Source: Actinomycetospora straminea | Lineage (GTDB): Bacteria; Actinomycetota; Actinomycetes; Mycobacteriales; Pseudonocardiaceae | DNA length: 64,000 nucleotides | Direction of reading: 5' to 3' | NCBI RefSeq assembly: GCF_028737255.1 | Contig: NZ_JAQZAN010000027.1 | Coordinates: forward strand, 21,484-85,483 | Shown: positions 1 to 8,335 of the stretch, piece after piece | How positions within the stretch are numbered: the stretch's first letter is position 1 | Layout of the letters: each line of letters starts with the position of its first letter | Made by a program: the position numbers and the translations under genes | Notes under the pieces: generated by a model | Told to the model about the DNA's origin: nothing | What the model saw: only the letters and a program-made list of their open reading frames with translations | Databases searched by the model: none

Positions 1-332
1 GCGTCCCCGGTGACCGGGACCCGGCAGATCACGTCGATCCGCCCGTCGGACATCGCGAACCCGCAGCGGAGCTGCCCGCCCTCGCGGGCCAGCGGCACCA
101 GCGCCGAGCACGCCTCGTCGACCGCCATGCGGAGGTCGGAGACGGCGTCGAGGTCGAAGTCGGCGCGCGCGGCGAGGTCCGCCGCGACGGCGCGCACCGA
201 CGGGATCAGCGCGGGGTCGGCGTGCACGCGGACCTCGACGGGCGTCGGGGTCTCGGCCAGTCCGCCCGAGCCGGTGCCCGGATCGGTGGCGGTGGACGAA
301 CGATCACGCTGCTGCGGTTCCGGCGTCTGCAC
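1..332 (-). CDS. Anti-sigma/ATP-binding regulatory protein (HATPase-like), cut by window edge
   Basis: Partial gene whose 3' end lies outside the window. The visible residues include a region reading VEVRVHADPALIPSVRAVAA and then DLRMAVDEACSALVPLA. This matches the N box (E/D..N/D region) of RsbW/SpoIIAB-like anti-sigma kinases in the GHKL ATPase fold. A GTG start at 332 follows GGAG with a spacing of about 10 bases. The protein strongly resembles the product at 19280-19813, which shares the VEVRV and LAVDEAC stretches. A STAS antagonist gene lies just upstream on the same strand (428-793), the usual partner of such kinases. The family binds a sigma factor and is released when a dephosphorylated STAS protein captures it. 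The partner sigma is inferred, possibly the one at 19810. The start is uncertain because the N-terminus is low complexity. Confidence 0.75.
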   Translation of the reverse strand, partial: MQTPEPQQRDRSSTATDPGTGSGGLAETPTPVEVRVHADPALIPSVRAVAADLAARADFDLDAVSDLRMAVDEACSALVPLAREGGQLRCGFAMSDGRIDVICRVPVTGD

Positions 333-427
333 GGCTGCTGATCTCCGTTTCGCGGCAGGTGAGGCGGGCGGTGGCGGGGTGTCACCGTATCGGCGCAGGC
401 GGTGCCGACGGCAGGCCCCCGCACCGG

Positions 428-793
428 TCATCCGGCGAGCGCGGCCTCGACCGAGGGGTAGAGCGCGAACAGGTCGGTCAGCCCCGTGGCCTGCAGCGGC
501 CGGCTCACCGGTCGCGAGTTCGCCACGAGGCGCAGCGCGACGTCCCGGTTGCGGGACTCGTCGAGCGCCTCGACGAGCAGCGCGAGGCCGCTCGACCCGA
601 GGAACTCGACGGACAGCATGTCGAGCACGAGCACCGTGGGCTTGCCCTGGAGCTCCTCGTTCACCTTGGCGCGCAGCGCGGGCGTCGTCAGCATGTCGAT
701 CTCGCCGGCCAGCCGGATCACCGACGCGCCGTTCGACCGCTGCACATCGACGCCCAGCGGGTCCTCCGCGGTGAGGTCGTCATCGGTGGCCAC
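428..793 (-). CDS. STAS-domain anti-sigma factor antagonist
   Basis: A 121-residue single STAS domain of the SpoIIAA/RsbV type. The core reads VLVLDMLSVEFLGSSGLALL at about residues 54-73. The serine pair in GSSG is the expected phosphorylation site. Such proteins bind the anti-sigma kinase when unphosphorylated and so free the sigma factor. The gene precedes the partial HATPase gene (1-332) by about 95 bases on the same strand, so the two are likely co-transcribed. It resembles the STAS protein at 11809, suggesting a set of paralogous partner-switching modules. The ATG at 793 is followed upstream by purine-rich GGAGGGGGAC. Confidence 0.9.
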   Translation of the reverse strand: MATDDDLTAEDPLGVDVQRSNGASVIRLAGEIDMLTTPALRAKVNEELQGKPTVLVLDMLSVEFLGSSGLALLVEALDESRNRDVALRLVANSRPVSRPLQATGLTDLFALYPSVEAALAG

Positions 794-1125
794 GGTCTGG
801 TCCCCCTCCGGTCTGGTCGGGTGCGCTCGGGGCGTGCGCCGAGCACTCCTCGTCGATCCACGGGCAACGTACTTGCCGTGGTGGCGAGCCTACTCGTCAC
901 CCCCCGTGGGCACCTGTTCACGGCCCGGACGACCGCCCGGACGATGTCGTGCAGCCCGCCGGCGGGTGGTGACACGCCGAGCATGACGCACCCGACGCTC
1001 GATCGTGACCCGCACTGGGCCGTTCAGGGGTGTTTGGCGTCTCGGAGCGCGGGGGATACCGCGCCTGCACCTCCGGTTCCGGGAGAACAGTCCCCCGCCC
1101 GGACGCCCTGAATGGGAGGACCGCC
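794..1125. other. Divergent intergenic region between STAS and whiB genes
   Basis: About 330 bases without a supportable gene. It separates the minus-strand STAS gene from the plus-strand whiB and must hold both promoters. The only promoter-like match found is the one listed at 1032-1059 for whiB. Other open frames here have no ribosome site or protein-like composition. Confidence 0.5.
1032..1059 (+). promoter_or_regulatory. Possible SigF/SigB-type promoter upstream of whiB
   Basis: GTTT at 1032-1035 is followed after roughly 17 bases by GGGGATAC. This is a loose match to the GTTT-N15/17-GGGTAT pattern of SigF/SigB-type sigma factors, and a sigma factor of that type is encoded at 19810. The -10 differs from GGGTAT, so the call is tentative. 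Confidence 0.3.
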
Positions 1126-1449
1126 ATGGCCGACATCCGCCTCCTGCCCGGCCCGATCATCGACGAGTGGGACTGGCAGCTCCACGGGTCGTGCCGCGGG
1201 ATGGACTCGAGCTTCTTCTTCCACCCGGACGGGGAGCGCGGACCGCGTCGCGAGCACCGCGCCGCCGAGGCCAAGAAGGTGTGTGCGAGCTGCCCGGTGA
1301 TCGAGCCGTGCCGCCGGCACGCGCTGGCCACCCGCGAGCCCTACGGCGTCTGGGGCGGCCTGACCGAGGACGAGCGCCGCGTCGCGCTGCGCGGTGACCG
1401 CCGCGTCGCCACCCCCGAGGCCGGCGCCGTCGTCTACGAAGCCCCCTGA
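1126..1449 (+). CDS. WhiB-family iron-sulfur transcription factor
   Basis: A 107-residue Wbl protein. The four cluster cysteines are C23, C53, C56 and C62 (VCASCPVIEPC), followed by the signature turn GVWGGL at 74-79 and a basic tail. Wbl proteins carry a [4Fe-4S] cluster, often bind the region 4 domain of the primary sigma factor and regulate development or redox responses. GGGAGGA at 1114-1120 sits 5 bases before the ATG and fixes the start. The paralogue is not assigned because length and motif alone do not separate WhiB1, WhiB2 and others. It is transcribed alone, convergent with bpa. Confidence 0.93.
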   Translation: MADIRLLPGPIIDEWDWQLHGSCRGMDSSFFFHPDGERGPRREHRAAEAKKVCASCPVIEPCRRHALATREPYGVWGGLTEDERRVALRGDRRVATPEAGAVVYEAP

Positions 1450-1467
1450 CCGACCCTCACAGGTCCC

Positions 1468-1947
1468 TCACAGGTACTGCCCGCCGCCGCCGTCCCCGCT
1501 CGCCGCGGGACGGCCGCGGCCCTGACGCATCTGTTCGAGCTGCCCGCGCGCGGCCATCTGCTGCGCGAGCACGGCGCTCTGGATGCCGTGGAAGAGCCCC
1601 TCGAGCCAGCCGAGCAGCTGTGCCTGGGCGATCCGCAGCTCGGCCTGCGAGGGCGTCGCCTCCGAGGTGAACGGCAGCGTGATCCGGTGCAGCTCGTCGC
1701 GCAGCTCCGGGGCCAGGCCCTGTTCGAGCTCGCGGATCGAGCGCTCGTGGATGTCGGCCAGCCGTGAGCGTCCCGCCTCGTCGAGCGGCGCCGAGCGGAC
1801 CTCCTCGACGAGCTTGCCGACCATCCCGGCCACCCGCATGACCGCGCCCGGCGAGGCGACCAGGTCGCCGGTGCCCGCACCCTCCCCCGCACCCGACGCG
1901 GCGGCCGCCGCGAGGGCGGACGAGGGACGTTCGTCCTGATCGCTCAT
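1468..1947 (-). CDS. bpa: Bacterial proteasome activator Bpa (DUF2587)
   Basis: A 159-residue protein with an Ala/Gly-rich disordered N-terminus, a central helical bundle (about residues 35-130: VMRVAGMVGKLVEEVRSAPL through ELRIAQAQLLGWLEGLFHGI) and a flexible Gly-rich tail ending in GQYL. The terminal GQYL is the diagnostic proteasome-docking motif of Bpa/PafE. These form dodecameric rings that open the 20S core gate without ATP and feed it unfolded or heat-damaged proteins. The start at 1947 (MSDQDERP) gives the usual family length, and the upstream extension reads as non-protein. Its presence indicates an actinobacterium with a 20S proteasome. Confidence 0.93.
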   Translation of the reverse strand: MSDQDERPSSALAAAAASGAGEGAGTGDLVASPGAVMRVAGMVGKLVEEVRSAPLDEAGRSRLADIHERSIRELEQGLAPELRDELHRITLPFTSEATPSQAELRIAQAQLLGWLEGLFHGIQSAVLAQQMAARGQLEQMRQGRGRPAASGDGGGGQYL

Positions 1948-2088
1948 GAGCCCATCATGGCGCGCCACGGCCGGCCCGTCAGATCGGCCCGCGACCGGTC
2001 CCCCGCCGCTCGTCCACGCCGGGCGACCCGTCGGCGGGGACGCGCATGCCCCTCCGGGGGCGGGGGTACCAGGGTCCGGAGGTGAGTC

Positions 2089-2874
2089 GTGGACACAAGG
2101 ATCGAGCTGTCCCTCGAGAACACGGGGGACGGCGAGGGCGACGCGTGGCCGGACCCGAACGGGACCGGACGCGGGGCCCCACCGGTGGTCGTCGCGCTGT
2201 CCGGTCCCCTGTCCCTGACCACCGCCCGCCCGCTCGTGGAGCGGCTCTGCCAGGCGATGCGCGGCTACGGCGCCGTGGTCGCCGACCTGTCACGGGTCGA
2301 GCTCGTCCACTCCGGGGCGGTGCACGCGTTCCCCGAAGCCGCCGCGCGCGCCGGTGAGTGGCCCGAGGTGCGGCTCGCCCTCGCGGCCCCGGACGCGACG
2401 ACCGCCGCGCTGCTCGAGAGCTCGCGCGTCACCGAGCGCGTCCCGGTCCACCCCGACGTCGACGCCGCCCTGGCCCACCTCGACGAGCGCCCGGCGCTGG
2501 TCCGCGGCTGGTGGCGCTTCGGTGTGGACCCCCGCGCCCCCGGCGACGCCCGGACGAACGTGCGTCGGGTCTGCGGCTACTGGTCGGTCGACGAGGACGC
2601 CCGCGAGGCCGCCGAGATCGTCGTCACCGAGCTCGTCACCAACGCCGTCGAGCACGCGGCGAGCCGGTCGGTGGTCGAGGTGGAGCGCCGCGAGCACCGA
2701 CTGCGCCTGACCGTGCGCGACTTCGACCTCGCGCCCCTGCCCGAGGCGCACCTGCCCGCGCCCACGTCACCGCGGGGGCGTGGCCTGGCCATGGTCGCCG
2801 CCGTCACCACGTCCTGGGGCGTCGAGGCCCACCGCGACGGCAAGACCGTGTGGGCGGAGATGACGACGGCCTGA
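2089..2874 (+). CDS. STAS-HATPase fusion protein (regulatory ATPase)
   Basis: A 261-residue fusion. The N-terminal part (about residues 30-125) resembles a STAS or MEDS-like fold: VVVALSGPLSLTTARPLVERL, then VVADLSRVELVHSGAVHAF. The C-terminal part (about 145-258) is a GHKL ATP-binding domain with the N box EIVVTELVTNAVEHA and a G-rich turn RGRGLAMV. Such fusions probably act in the same partner-switching network as the STAS and anti-sigma proteins elsewhere in the window. The canonical phosphoserine context DSSG is degenerate here (HSGA), so the STAS half may be structural. The start is GTG, preceded by GGAGGTGAGTC. It is encoded alone, convergent with the topoisomerase gene. Confidence 0.8.
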   Translation: MDTRIELSLENTGDGEGDAWPDPNGTGRGAPPVVVALSGPLSLTTARPLVERLCQAMRGYGAVVADLSRVELVHSGAVHAFPEAAARAGEWPEVRLALAAPDATTAALLESSRVTERVPVHPDVDAALAHLDERPALVRGWWRFGVDPRAPGDARTNVRRVCGYWSVDEDAREAAEIVVTELVTNAVEHAASRSVVEVERREHRLRLTVRDFDLAPLPEAHLPAPTSPRGRGLAMVAAVTTSWGVEAHRDGKTVWAEMTTA

Positions 2875-2904
2875 GCCGCCGTCACCCTCGTCACCCCCGG
2901 GGCG

Positions 2905-3987
2905 TCACGCCGCGGCGGCGAGGTCGACGACGCCGCGGTGGTCGAGCAGCTCGAGCACGGCACGCTCGACGTGCAGGCGCATGGCCCGGTCGTCGCCGGG
3001 TGCCGAGCGCAGCGCCTCGGCGATGGTCCGGCCCTGCTCGAAGTGCGTCACGATCACCGGGTCGACGTAGGAGCGCTTGCACACCGCGGGGGTGTTGCCC
3101 AGCTGCTCCGCGACGGCCTTCATCGTCCGCGTGACGGCGCTCTTCTGCTTGCGCTGCGCCCGTGGCGGGGCGCCGGCGTCGTCGCACTCGCCGGCGAGCG
3201 CCACGGCGGCCTGCACGCCCGCGTTCCAGGTGCGCAGGTCCTTGGCGGTGAACTCCTCGCCGATCAGCTCGCGCACCGCGTCGTTGACGTCCTGCGCCGT
3301 GACGTCGTGCCACGGCCCGCGGTCGCCGCCGCGCCCGCCGCGTCGGAACGCGAGCAGGTCCTCGCCCCCGCCGCGACGGCGCTTGAGCGAGGTGACGAGG
3401 GCGTGCACGTGCTCGTCGTGCAGCGTGATCCGCCGCGGGACGCCCGACTTGGCGGTGTAGCGGAACTCGACGCCACCGTCGCGCCGGGCGATCGCGTGCT
3501 CGCGGCGCAGCGTCGCGAGCCCGAAGGACGCGTCGCCGGGCGAGTCGTCGCTGGCGTACTCCTCGTGCCCGACGCGGAAGACGCCGAGGTCGAGCATCCA
3601 CACCGCACCGGCGAGCACCCGGTCACGGCCGAGGCCACGACCCGCGGTCAGGCGTGCGGCGATCTCGGTGCGGGCGTCGCCGATGACGTGCCCGAGGCGG
3701 GCGACGCGGATGAACTTCTCCTGGTTGCGCTGCAGCGTCCACTGCTCGTGGTAGCGGTACTGCCGGCGACCGGCGGCGTCGGTGCCGACGGCCTGGATGT
3801 GGCCGAGCGGGTCGGCACAGATCCAGACGTCCTCCCACGCCGGCGGGATGACGATCTTCCGGATGCGGTCCAGGTGGGCGGCGTCGGTCACCGACGCGCC
3901 CGACTCGCGGTCGAAGTAGCTCCAGCCCTTGCCGCGACGACGGCGACCGAGACCGGGTCCGTAGGGCTCGACGTGCACCAGATCCAC
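2905..3987 (-). CDS. DNA topoisomerase IB (poxvirus-like)
   Basis: A 360-residue enzyme of the bacterial/viral type IB family, which relaxes supercoils through a 3'-phosphotyrosine intermediate. The N-terminal domain includes KIVIPPAWEDVWIC (44-57). The catalytic domain has the arginine region FRVGHEEYAS (137-146), KDLRTWNA (249-256) and the nucleophile Y307 in CKRSYVDP. Length and motif order are complete. The ATG at 3987 gives the standard N-terminus. It is divergent from the RecQ-like helicase gene at 4062, and the 74-base gap must contain both promoters. Bacterial topoisomerase IB genes are often accessory, and nothing here suggests recent transfer. Confidence 0.93.
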   Translation of the reverse strand: MDLVHVEPYGPGLGRRRRGKGWSYFDRESGASVTDAAHLDRIRKIVIPPAWEDVWICADPLGHIQAVGTDAAGRRQYRYHEQWTLQRNQEKFIRVARLGHVIGDARTEIAARLTAGRGLGRDRVLAGAVWMLDLGVFRVGHEEYASDDSPGDASFGLATLRREHAIARRDGGVEFRYTAKSGVPRRITLHDEHVHALVTSLKRRRGGGEDLLAFRRGGRGGDRGPWHDVTAQDVNDAVRELIGEEFTAKDLRTWNAGVQAAVALAGECDDAGAPPRAQRKQKSAVTRTMKAVAEQLGNTPAVCKRSYVDPVIVTHFEQGRTIAEALRSAPGDDRAMRLHVERAVLELLDHRGVVDLAAAA

Positions 3988-4061
3988 CGGGCGGGCTTAC
4001 CCGCCGGTCACCCCTCACGAACGCCGGTTTCCGGCGTGAGGCGGATGGCTAACACCGGCCG

Positions 4062-5774
4062 GTGACCGACTCCCGCCAGGATCTCCTCGGGCCGTGTGGC
4101 CCCGTCGACCGCCCCACCCGTGACGCGGTCGACGCGGCCGTCGTCCGGGTCCTCGGCGAGGGCGCCGAGCTCGGCGACGGCCAGCGCGACGCGGTGCTCG
4201 GCGCGCTCGTCGACGACTGCCTGGCCGTGCTGCCGCCGGCCGCGGGCAAGACCGCCGTCTACGCCGTCACCGGTCTCGTGCTGGGTGGTCGGACGGTCGT
4301 GGTGTCCCCGACGCTGTCGCTGCACCGCGACCAGGTCGCCCACCTCGTCGACGCGGGCCTGCGCGCCGAGGTCCTGAACTCGACGCTCGCGAAGGGCCGG
4401 CACGCCGAGGTGCTCGACGCGTTCGAGGCCGGCGACCTCGACGTGCTCGTGACCTCCCCCGAGCAGCTCGCGCGCCCCGACGTGCTCGACGCGCTCGCGG
4501 CCGGCGAACCCTCGTTGCTGGCGATCGACGAGGTCCACTGCGTGTGCGACTGGGGCCCGGACTTCCGCCCCGACTACCTCACGCTCGCCGTCGCGCGCCG
4601 CCGCCTCGGCCACCCGCGGGTGCTGGGGCTCACGGCGACCGCGTCGGTGCCCGCACGCCAGGAGATCCTCGAGCTGCTCGGCGTGCCCGAGGCGTGCGTC
4701 GTCGTGCGCGACCCCGACCGGCCGCACATCCACCTCACGTCGCACCTCGTCCACTCCGAGGAGACGAAGTGGGAGCGGGTGGCCCGCGAGGTCACCGAGC
4801 TTTCCGGCGACGGGGCGACCGGCATCGTCTACGTGACGACCCGCGCGCACACCACGCTCGTGCGCGACCGGCTGCGCGACGCCGGCATCGCCGCCGAGGC
4901 CTACCACGGCGGGATGAAGAACGCGGAGCGCGCGCGGGTCCAGGACGCCTTCATGGCGGGCGAGGTCCCGGTCGTCGTCGCCACCAGCGCGTTCGGGATG
5001 GGCATCGACAAGCCCGACGTGCGGTGGGTCGTGCACGGCGACACGCCGACCTCGATCGACGCCTACCACCAGGAGATCGGACGCGCGGGCCGCGACGGCG
5101 AGCCCGCGACCGCGGTGCTGTTCCACCGCCCGCAGGACCTCGCCCGCCCCAAGCTGTTCGCCTCCGGTCGTGACGCGAAGCCGCGGGCGCTGTCGACGGT
5201 GCTCACGGCGGTCCGCGCCAACCCGCGCGGGGTCGCGATCGACGAGCTCGCCGACCCGGCGGGGCTGTCGAAGGCCGCCCTCGCGCGGGCGGTGCCCGGG
5301 CTCGTCGCCCTCGGCGCGGTGCGCCAGCTCCCCGGCCGCAAGCTCGCCCCCGGTGACGCGCTCGGCGAGGACGACATCGACGGGCTCGCGAAGGAGGCGG
5401 CCGCGCTCGTCACGCGCCGGCGGGAGCGCGAGCAGAGCAAGGTCGAACTGGTGCGCCGCTACGCCGAGGCCACGGGGTGCCGGCGGCGCACGCTGCTCGA
5501 GACGCTCGGCGCGTCCCGCGACGAGGCGTGCGGCTACTGCGACATGTGCGACGCCGGGCGCGCCGGTGACCCGGGCGACCGCGCGGGGCTGCACGAGAGC
5601 GGCGGCCAGGACGGCGACCCGGTGCCCGGAGAGGCCGTCCGCCACGACGAGTGGGGCCGGGGCACGGTGACGACGGTCGCCGAGGACTCGGTCGTCGTGC
5701 TCTTCGACGGCGGCGGTTACCGGACGCTGTCGTTGCCGCTCGTGCGGGAGAAGCACCTGCTCCAGCCCGCGTGA
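4062..5774 (+). CDS. RecQ-family ATP-dependent DNA helicase
   Basis: A 570-residue superfamily 2 helicase. The Walker A is an unusual PPAAGKT (58-64) instead of the usual TGGGKS. The DEVH box is AIDEVHCVCDWGPDFRPDY, followed by LGLTATA (motif III). The second RecA lobe has YHGGMKNAERARVQ and VVATSAFGMGIDKPDVR, then QEIGRAGRDGE (motif VI). A cysteine cluster ACGYCDMC near residue 490 fits the RecQ zinc site. The C-terminal tail (GEAVRHDEWGRGTVT and on) resembles a small SH3-like DNA-binding extension rather than an HRDC domain. It unwinds DNA in repair. The GTG start overlaps no other gene. It is not the full-length RecQ seen in E. coli, so no symbol is given. Confidence 0.9.
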   Translation: MTDSRQDLLGPCGPVDRPTRDAVDAAVVRVLGEGAELGDGQRDAVLGALVDDCLAVLPPAAGKTAVYAVTGLVLGGRTVVVSPTLSLHRDQVAHLVDAGLRAEVLNSTLAKGRHAEVLDAFEAGDLDVLVTSPEQLARPDVLDALAAGEPSLLAIDEVHCVCDWGPDFRPDYLTLAVARRRLGHPRVLGLTATASVPARQEILELLGVPEACVVVRDPDRPHIHLTSHLVHSEETKWERVAREVTELSGDGATGIVYVTTRAHTTLVRDRLRDAGIAAEAYHGGMKNAERARVQDAFMAGEVPVVVATSAFGMGIDKPDVRWVVHGDTPTSIDAYHQEIGRAGRDGEPATAVLFHRPQDLARPKLFASGRDAKPRALSTVLTAVRANPRGVAIDELADPAGLSKAALARAVPGLVALGAVRQLPGRKLAPGDALGEDDIDGLAKEAAALVTRRREREQSKVELVRRYAEATGCRRRTLLETLGASRDEACGYCDMCDAGRAGDPGDRAGLHESGGQDGDPVPGEAVRHDEWGRGTVTTVAEDSVVVLFDGGGYRTLSLPLVREKHLLQPA

Positions 5775-5811
5775 TCGTCACGTTTCCGGCGGGGCGGCGG
5801 AGCCGATCCCG

Positions 5812-6267
5812 GTGGTGCGCCCACGACGGAAGGTGACCGTGCTCCACGAACCGACCATCCCCACCCTGGCCCCGCCGGCCGCCGCCCCCGACACGCTGCC
5901 CGCTCCCCGCCCCTCCTCCATCGAGGAGCCGTCGACTCCGTCGGCGCCCGAGCCGCAGGCGGTGACCATCCGGTCGAGCGGGCGCCAAACGCCGCCGGCC
6001 GACCTGCGGGCCCTGGCCCGCCGGGCGCGTCGGGACACCGTGGCGGCCCGGGAGCTCGCGGCCGCGCTGCTGGCCCGCGGGTGGGACACGGGGCGCGCCG
6101 CCGCGGCCACCGGTCTGGCCGAGGGCGCCGTCGCCGCGCTCGCCGGGGTGCGCCGTCCGGGCACCGCGGCCGGCGCCGTCGCCGCCGACGTCGCCGCCCG
6201 GGCAGCGCGCCGTGCCGCCGGCACCGAGGAGCTGCCGCCCGCGCCGCGGGCCCGCCCCGCGTCCTGA
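5812..6267 (+). CDS. Hypothetical Ala/Pro-rich protein
   Basis: A 151-residue product not recognised. The N-terminal 60 residues are Pro/Ser/Thr rich and probably disordered. The C-terminal part (about 63-135: LRALARRARRDTVAARELAAALLARGW, then TGRAAAATGLAEGAVAALAGV) could form helices with an HTH-like turn. It lies between the helicase and malQ genes on the same strand. The start could be GTG 5812, 5815 or 5833. The composition is that of a plausible actinobacterial protein but no motif proves it. Confidence 0.5.
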   Translation: MVRPRRKVTVLHEPTIPTLAPPAAAPDTLPAPRPSSIEEPSTPSAPEPQAVTIRSSGRQTPPADLRALARRARRDTVAARELAAALLARGWDTGRAAAATGLAEGAVAALAGVRRPGTAAGAVAADVAARAARRAAGTEELPPAPRARPAS

Positions 6268-6310
6268 CATCCTGCTCCTCCCCCCGCCCCACCGAACCGA
6301 GGAGACGCCG

Positions 6311-8257
6311 GTGCCCGAGCCGGTCGAGCCGGATCTCGCCGAGCTCGCCACCGCCCACGGCGTGGCGGTGCGGTACCGCGACGCGGACGAGCAGGAGGTC
6401 GAGCTCGACCGCGGCGTCGTCCTCGACGTCCTCGCGGCGCTCGACGTCGACGCCCGCACGCCGGAGGCGCTGGGCGCGGCCCTGCAGCGCCTGCGCTCGG
6501 TGGACCCCGACGCGCTGCCGGCGACGCTGGTCGTCGACGTCGGGACGACGCGACCGCTGCCGGCGTCGGGCACGGTGACGCTGGAGGACGGCACGCGGCG
6601 GTCGGTCGACGAGGTGCCCGACGACCTGCCCGTCGGCTACCACCGTCTCGCGTGCGGCGACCAGGACGTCGCGCTGATCGTCGCACCGCCCGCGCTGGAC
6701 CCGCCGCCGCCGACGTGGGGGTGGATGGTGCAGCTCTACGCGCTGCGCTCGGCGCAGTCGTGGGGGTGCGGGGACTACGGGGACCTCGCGACGCTGCTGG
6801 CGCGGACCGCGTCGGAGCAGGGCGCGGGAGCGCTGCTGGTCAACCCGCTGCACGCGCTGGCGCTGGCCCCGGAGGTCGAGGCGTCGCCGTACTCGCCGTC
6901 GAGCCGGCGCTTCCTGCACCCGCTGTACGTGCGGGTGGCGGAGACGGCCGCGTACGCCGCGGCGCCGTCGTCGGTGCGCGCCGACGTGGACGCGCTGCGG
7001 CCGCCGACGGGCGACCTCGTTGACCACGACGCGGTGTGGGCGGCCAAGCGCGCGGCGCTGGAGCTGCTGCGGCCGTACGACACCGCGGCGCCGGCCGACG
7101 TCGACGCGCTCGACGAGGAGCTGCGCGACGTCGCCACCTGGTACGCGCTGGCCGAGCGCCACGGCAGCGACCTGCACGCGTGGCCGGCGGGGTTGCGGCA
7201 CGTGGGGGACGTCGAGGTCGATGCCGCGCGGCGGGAGCTCGCCGACCGCGTGCTGTTCCACGCCTGGTGCCTGCAGCTGGCCGACACGCAGCTGGCGGCG
7301 GCGCACGAGGCGACGGCCGGCATGGCCGTCGGGCTGATCGCCGACCTGGCCGTCGGGTGCTCGGCCGGGGGTGCCGACGCGTGGACGCTGGCGGACGCGC
7401 TCGCGCCCGGGGTGACCATCGGCGCGCCGCCCGACGACTTCAACCAGCAGGGCCAGGACTGGGCGCTCCCGCCGTGGCGCCCGGACGCGCTCGCGGCGTC
7501 GGGGTACGCGCCGCTGCGCTCGATGATCCGCGGGGTGCTGCGCCACGCCGACGGCCTGCGCGTCGACCACGTCGCGGGGCTGTGGCGGCTGTGGTGGATC
7601 CCGCCGGGGCGCGGGGCACGCGAGGGCGCCTACGTGCACTACGACGCGCGGGCGATGCTCGCGGTGGTGGCGATCGAGGCGTCGCGGGCGGGGGCGGTGG
7701 TGGTCGGCGAGGACCTGGGCACGGTCGAGCCGGAGGTCACCGAGGGGCTCACCGAGCACGGGGCGCTGGGCTGCGCCGTGCTGTGGTTCCAGCGGGACCC
7801 CGACGGCGAGCTGCTGCCGCCCCGGCGCTGGCACCCCGACACGCTCGCGAGCGTCTCCACCCACGACCTGCCCACCGCGGCGGGGTTCCTGGCCGACGAG
7901 CACGTCCGCGCCCGCGCCGAGGCCGGGGTGCTCTCGGACCTCTCGGCGGCGCGGGCGGACGCGGCGCGCGACCGGGAGGAGCTGCTCGGGCTGCTGCAGG
8001 CCGAGGGGTTCGGGGTGTCCGCGTCGTCGGACGCCGACGAGATCGTGCTGGCGATGCACCAGCTGCTCTCGACCGCCCGCTCGCGGATCGTGCTCGCGGC
8101 CTTCACCGACGTCCTCGGCGACGTCCGCCAACCCAACCTCCCCGGCACCGTCGACGCCTACCCGAACTGGCGCATCCCCCTCTCCGCCTCCCTCGAGGAC
8201 CTCCTCACCGACCCCCGCGTCCGCGCCGTGGCCCAGGCGCTCCGCGCACGTGCGTGA
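6311..8257 (+). CDS. malQ: 4-alpha-glucanotransferase (amylomaltase, GH77)
   Basis: A 648-residue GH77 enzyme that transfers alpha-1,4-glucan segments in maltodextrin and glycogen metabolism. Diagnostic stretches are WGWMVQLYALRSAQSWGCGDYGDL (about 138-161), VEASPYSPSSRRFLHPLYV, LRVDHVAGLWRLWWIP (nucleophile Asp in RVDH), VVGEDLGTVEPEV (general acid Glu) and STHDLPTAAGF (third Asp). GAGGAGA at 6299-6305 precedes the GTG start. The stop codon TGA at 8255-8257 lies inside the palindrome listed at 8249-8290, so that element forms the end of the gene and probably its terminator. Confidence 0.95.
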   Translation: MPEPVEPDLAELATAHGVAVRYRDADEQEVELDRGVVLDVLAALDVDARTPEALGAALQRLRSVDPDALPATLVVDVGTTRPLPASGTVTLEDGTRRSVDEVPDDLPVGYHRLACGDQDVALIVAPPALDPPPPTWGWMVQLYALRSAQSWGCGDYGDLATLLARTASEQGAGALLVNPLHALALAPEVEASPYSPSSRRFLHPLYVRVAETAAYAAAPSSVRADVDALRPPTGDLVDHDAVWAAKRAALELLRPYDTAAPADVDALDEELRDVATWYALAERHGSDLHAWPAGLRHVGDVEVDAARRELADRVLFHAWCLQLADTQLAAAHEATAGMAVGLIADLAVGCSAGGADAWTLADALAPGVTIGAPPDDFNQQGQDWALPPWRPDALAASGYAPLRSMIRGVLRHADGLRVDHVAGLWRLWWIPPGRGAREGAYVHYDARAMLAVVAIEASRAGAVVVGEDLGTVEPEVTEGLTEHGALGCAVLWFQRDPDGELLPPRRWHPDTLASVSTHDLPTAAGFLADEHVRARAEAGVLSDLSAARADAARDREELLGLLQAEGFGVSASSDADEIVLAMHQLLSTARSRIVLAAFTDVLGDVRQPNLPGTVDAYPNWRIPLSASLEDLLTDPRVRAVAQALRARA

Positions 8258-8290
8258 TCTTCTGAGCTATAGCTCAGAAGATCACGCACG
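8249..8290. repeat. Palindromic element, copy 1 (malQ end)
   Basis: A perfect 42-bp palindrome with half-arm GTGCGTGATCTTCTGAGCTA (from 8250) and a CTATAG centre. It contains TGA in both orientations. On the plus strand that TGA is the malQ stop. It also marks the left border of the AbiEi-like gene. The same core recurs at 9278, 13799 and 20958. RNA from it would fold to a long hairpin, so terminator function is likely. Confidence 0.95.
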
Positions 8291-8335
8291 CAAGGCAGAT
8301 GGATCCGCTGGCGGACCGTCTGCGTCGAACCCGAC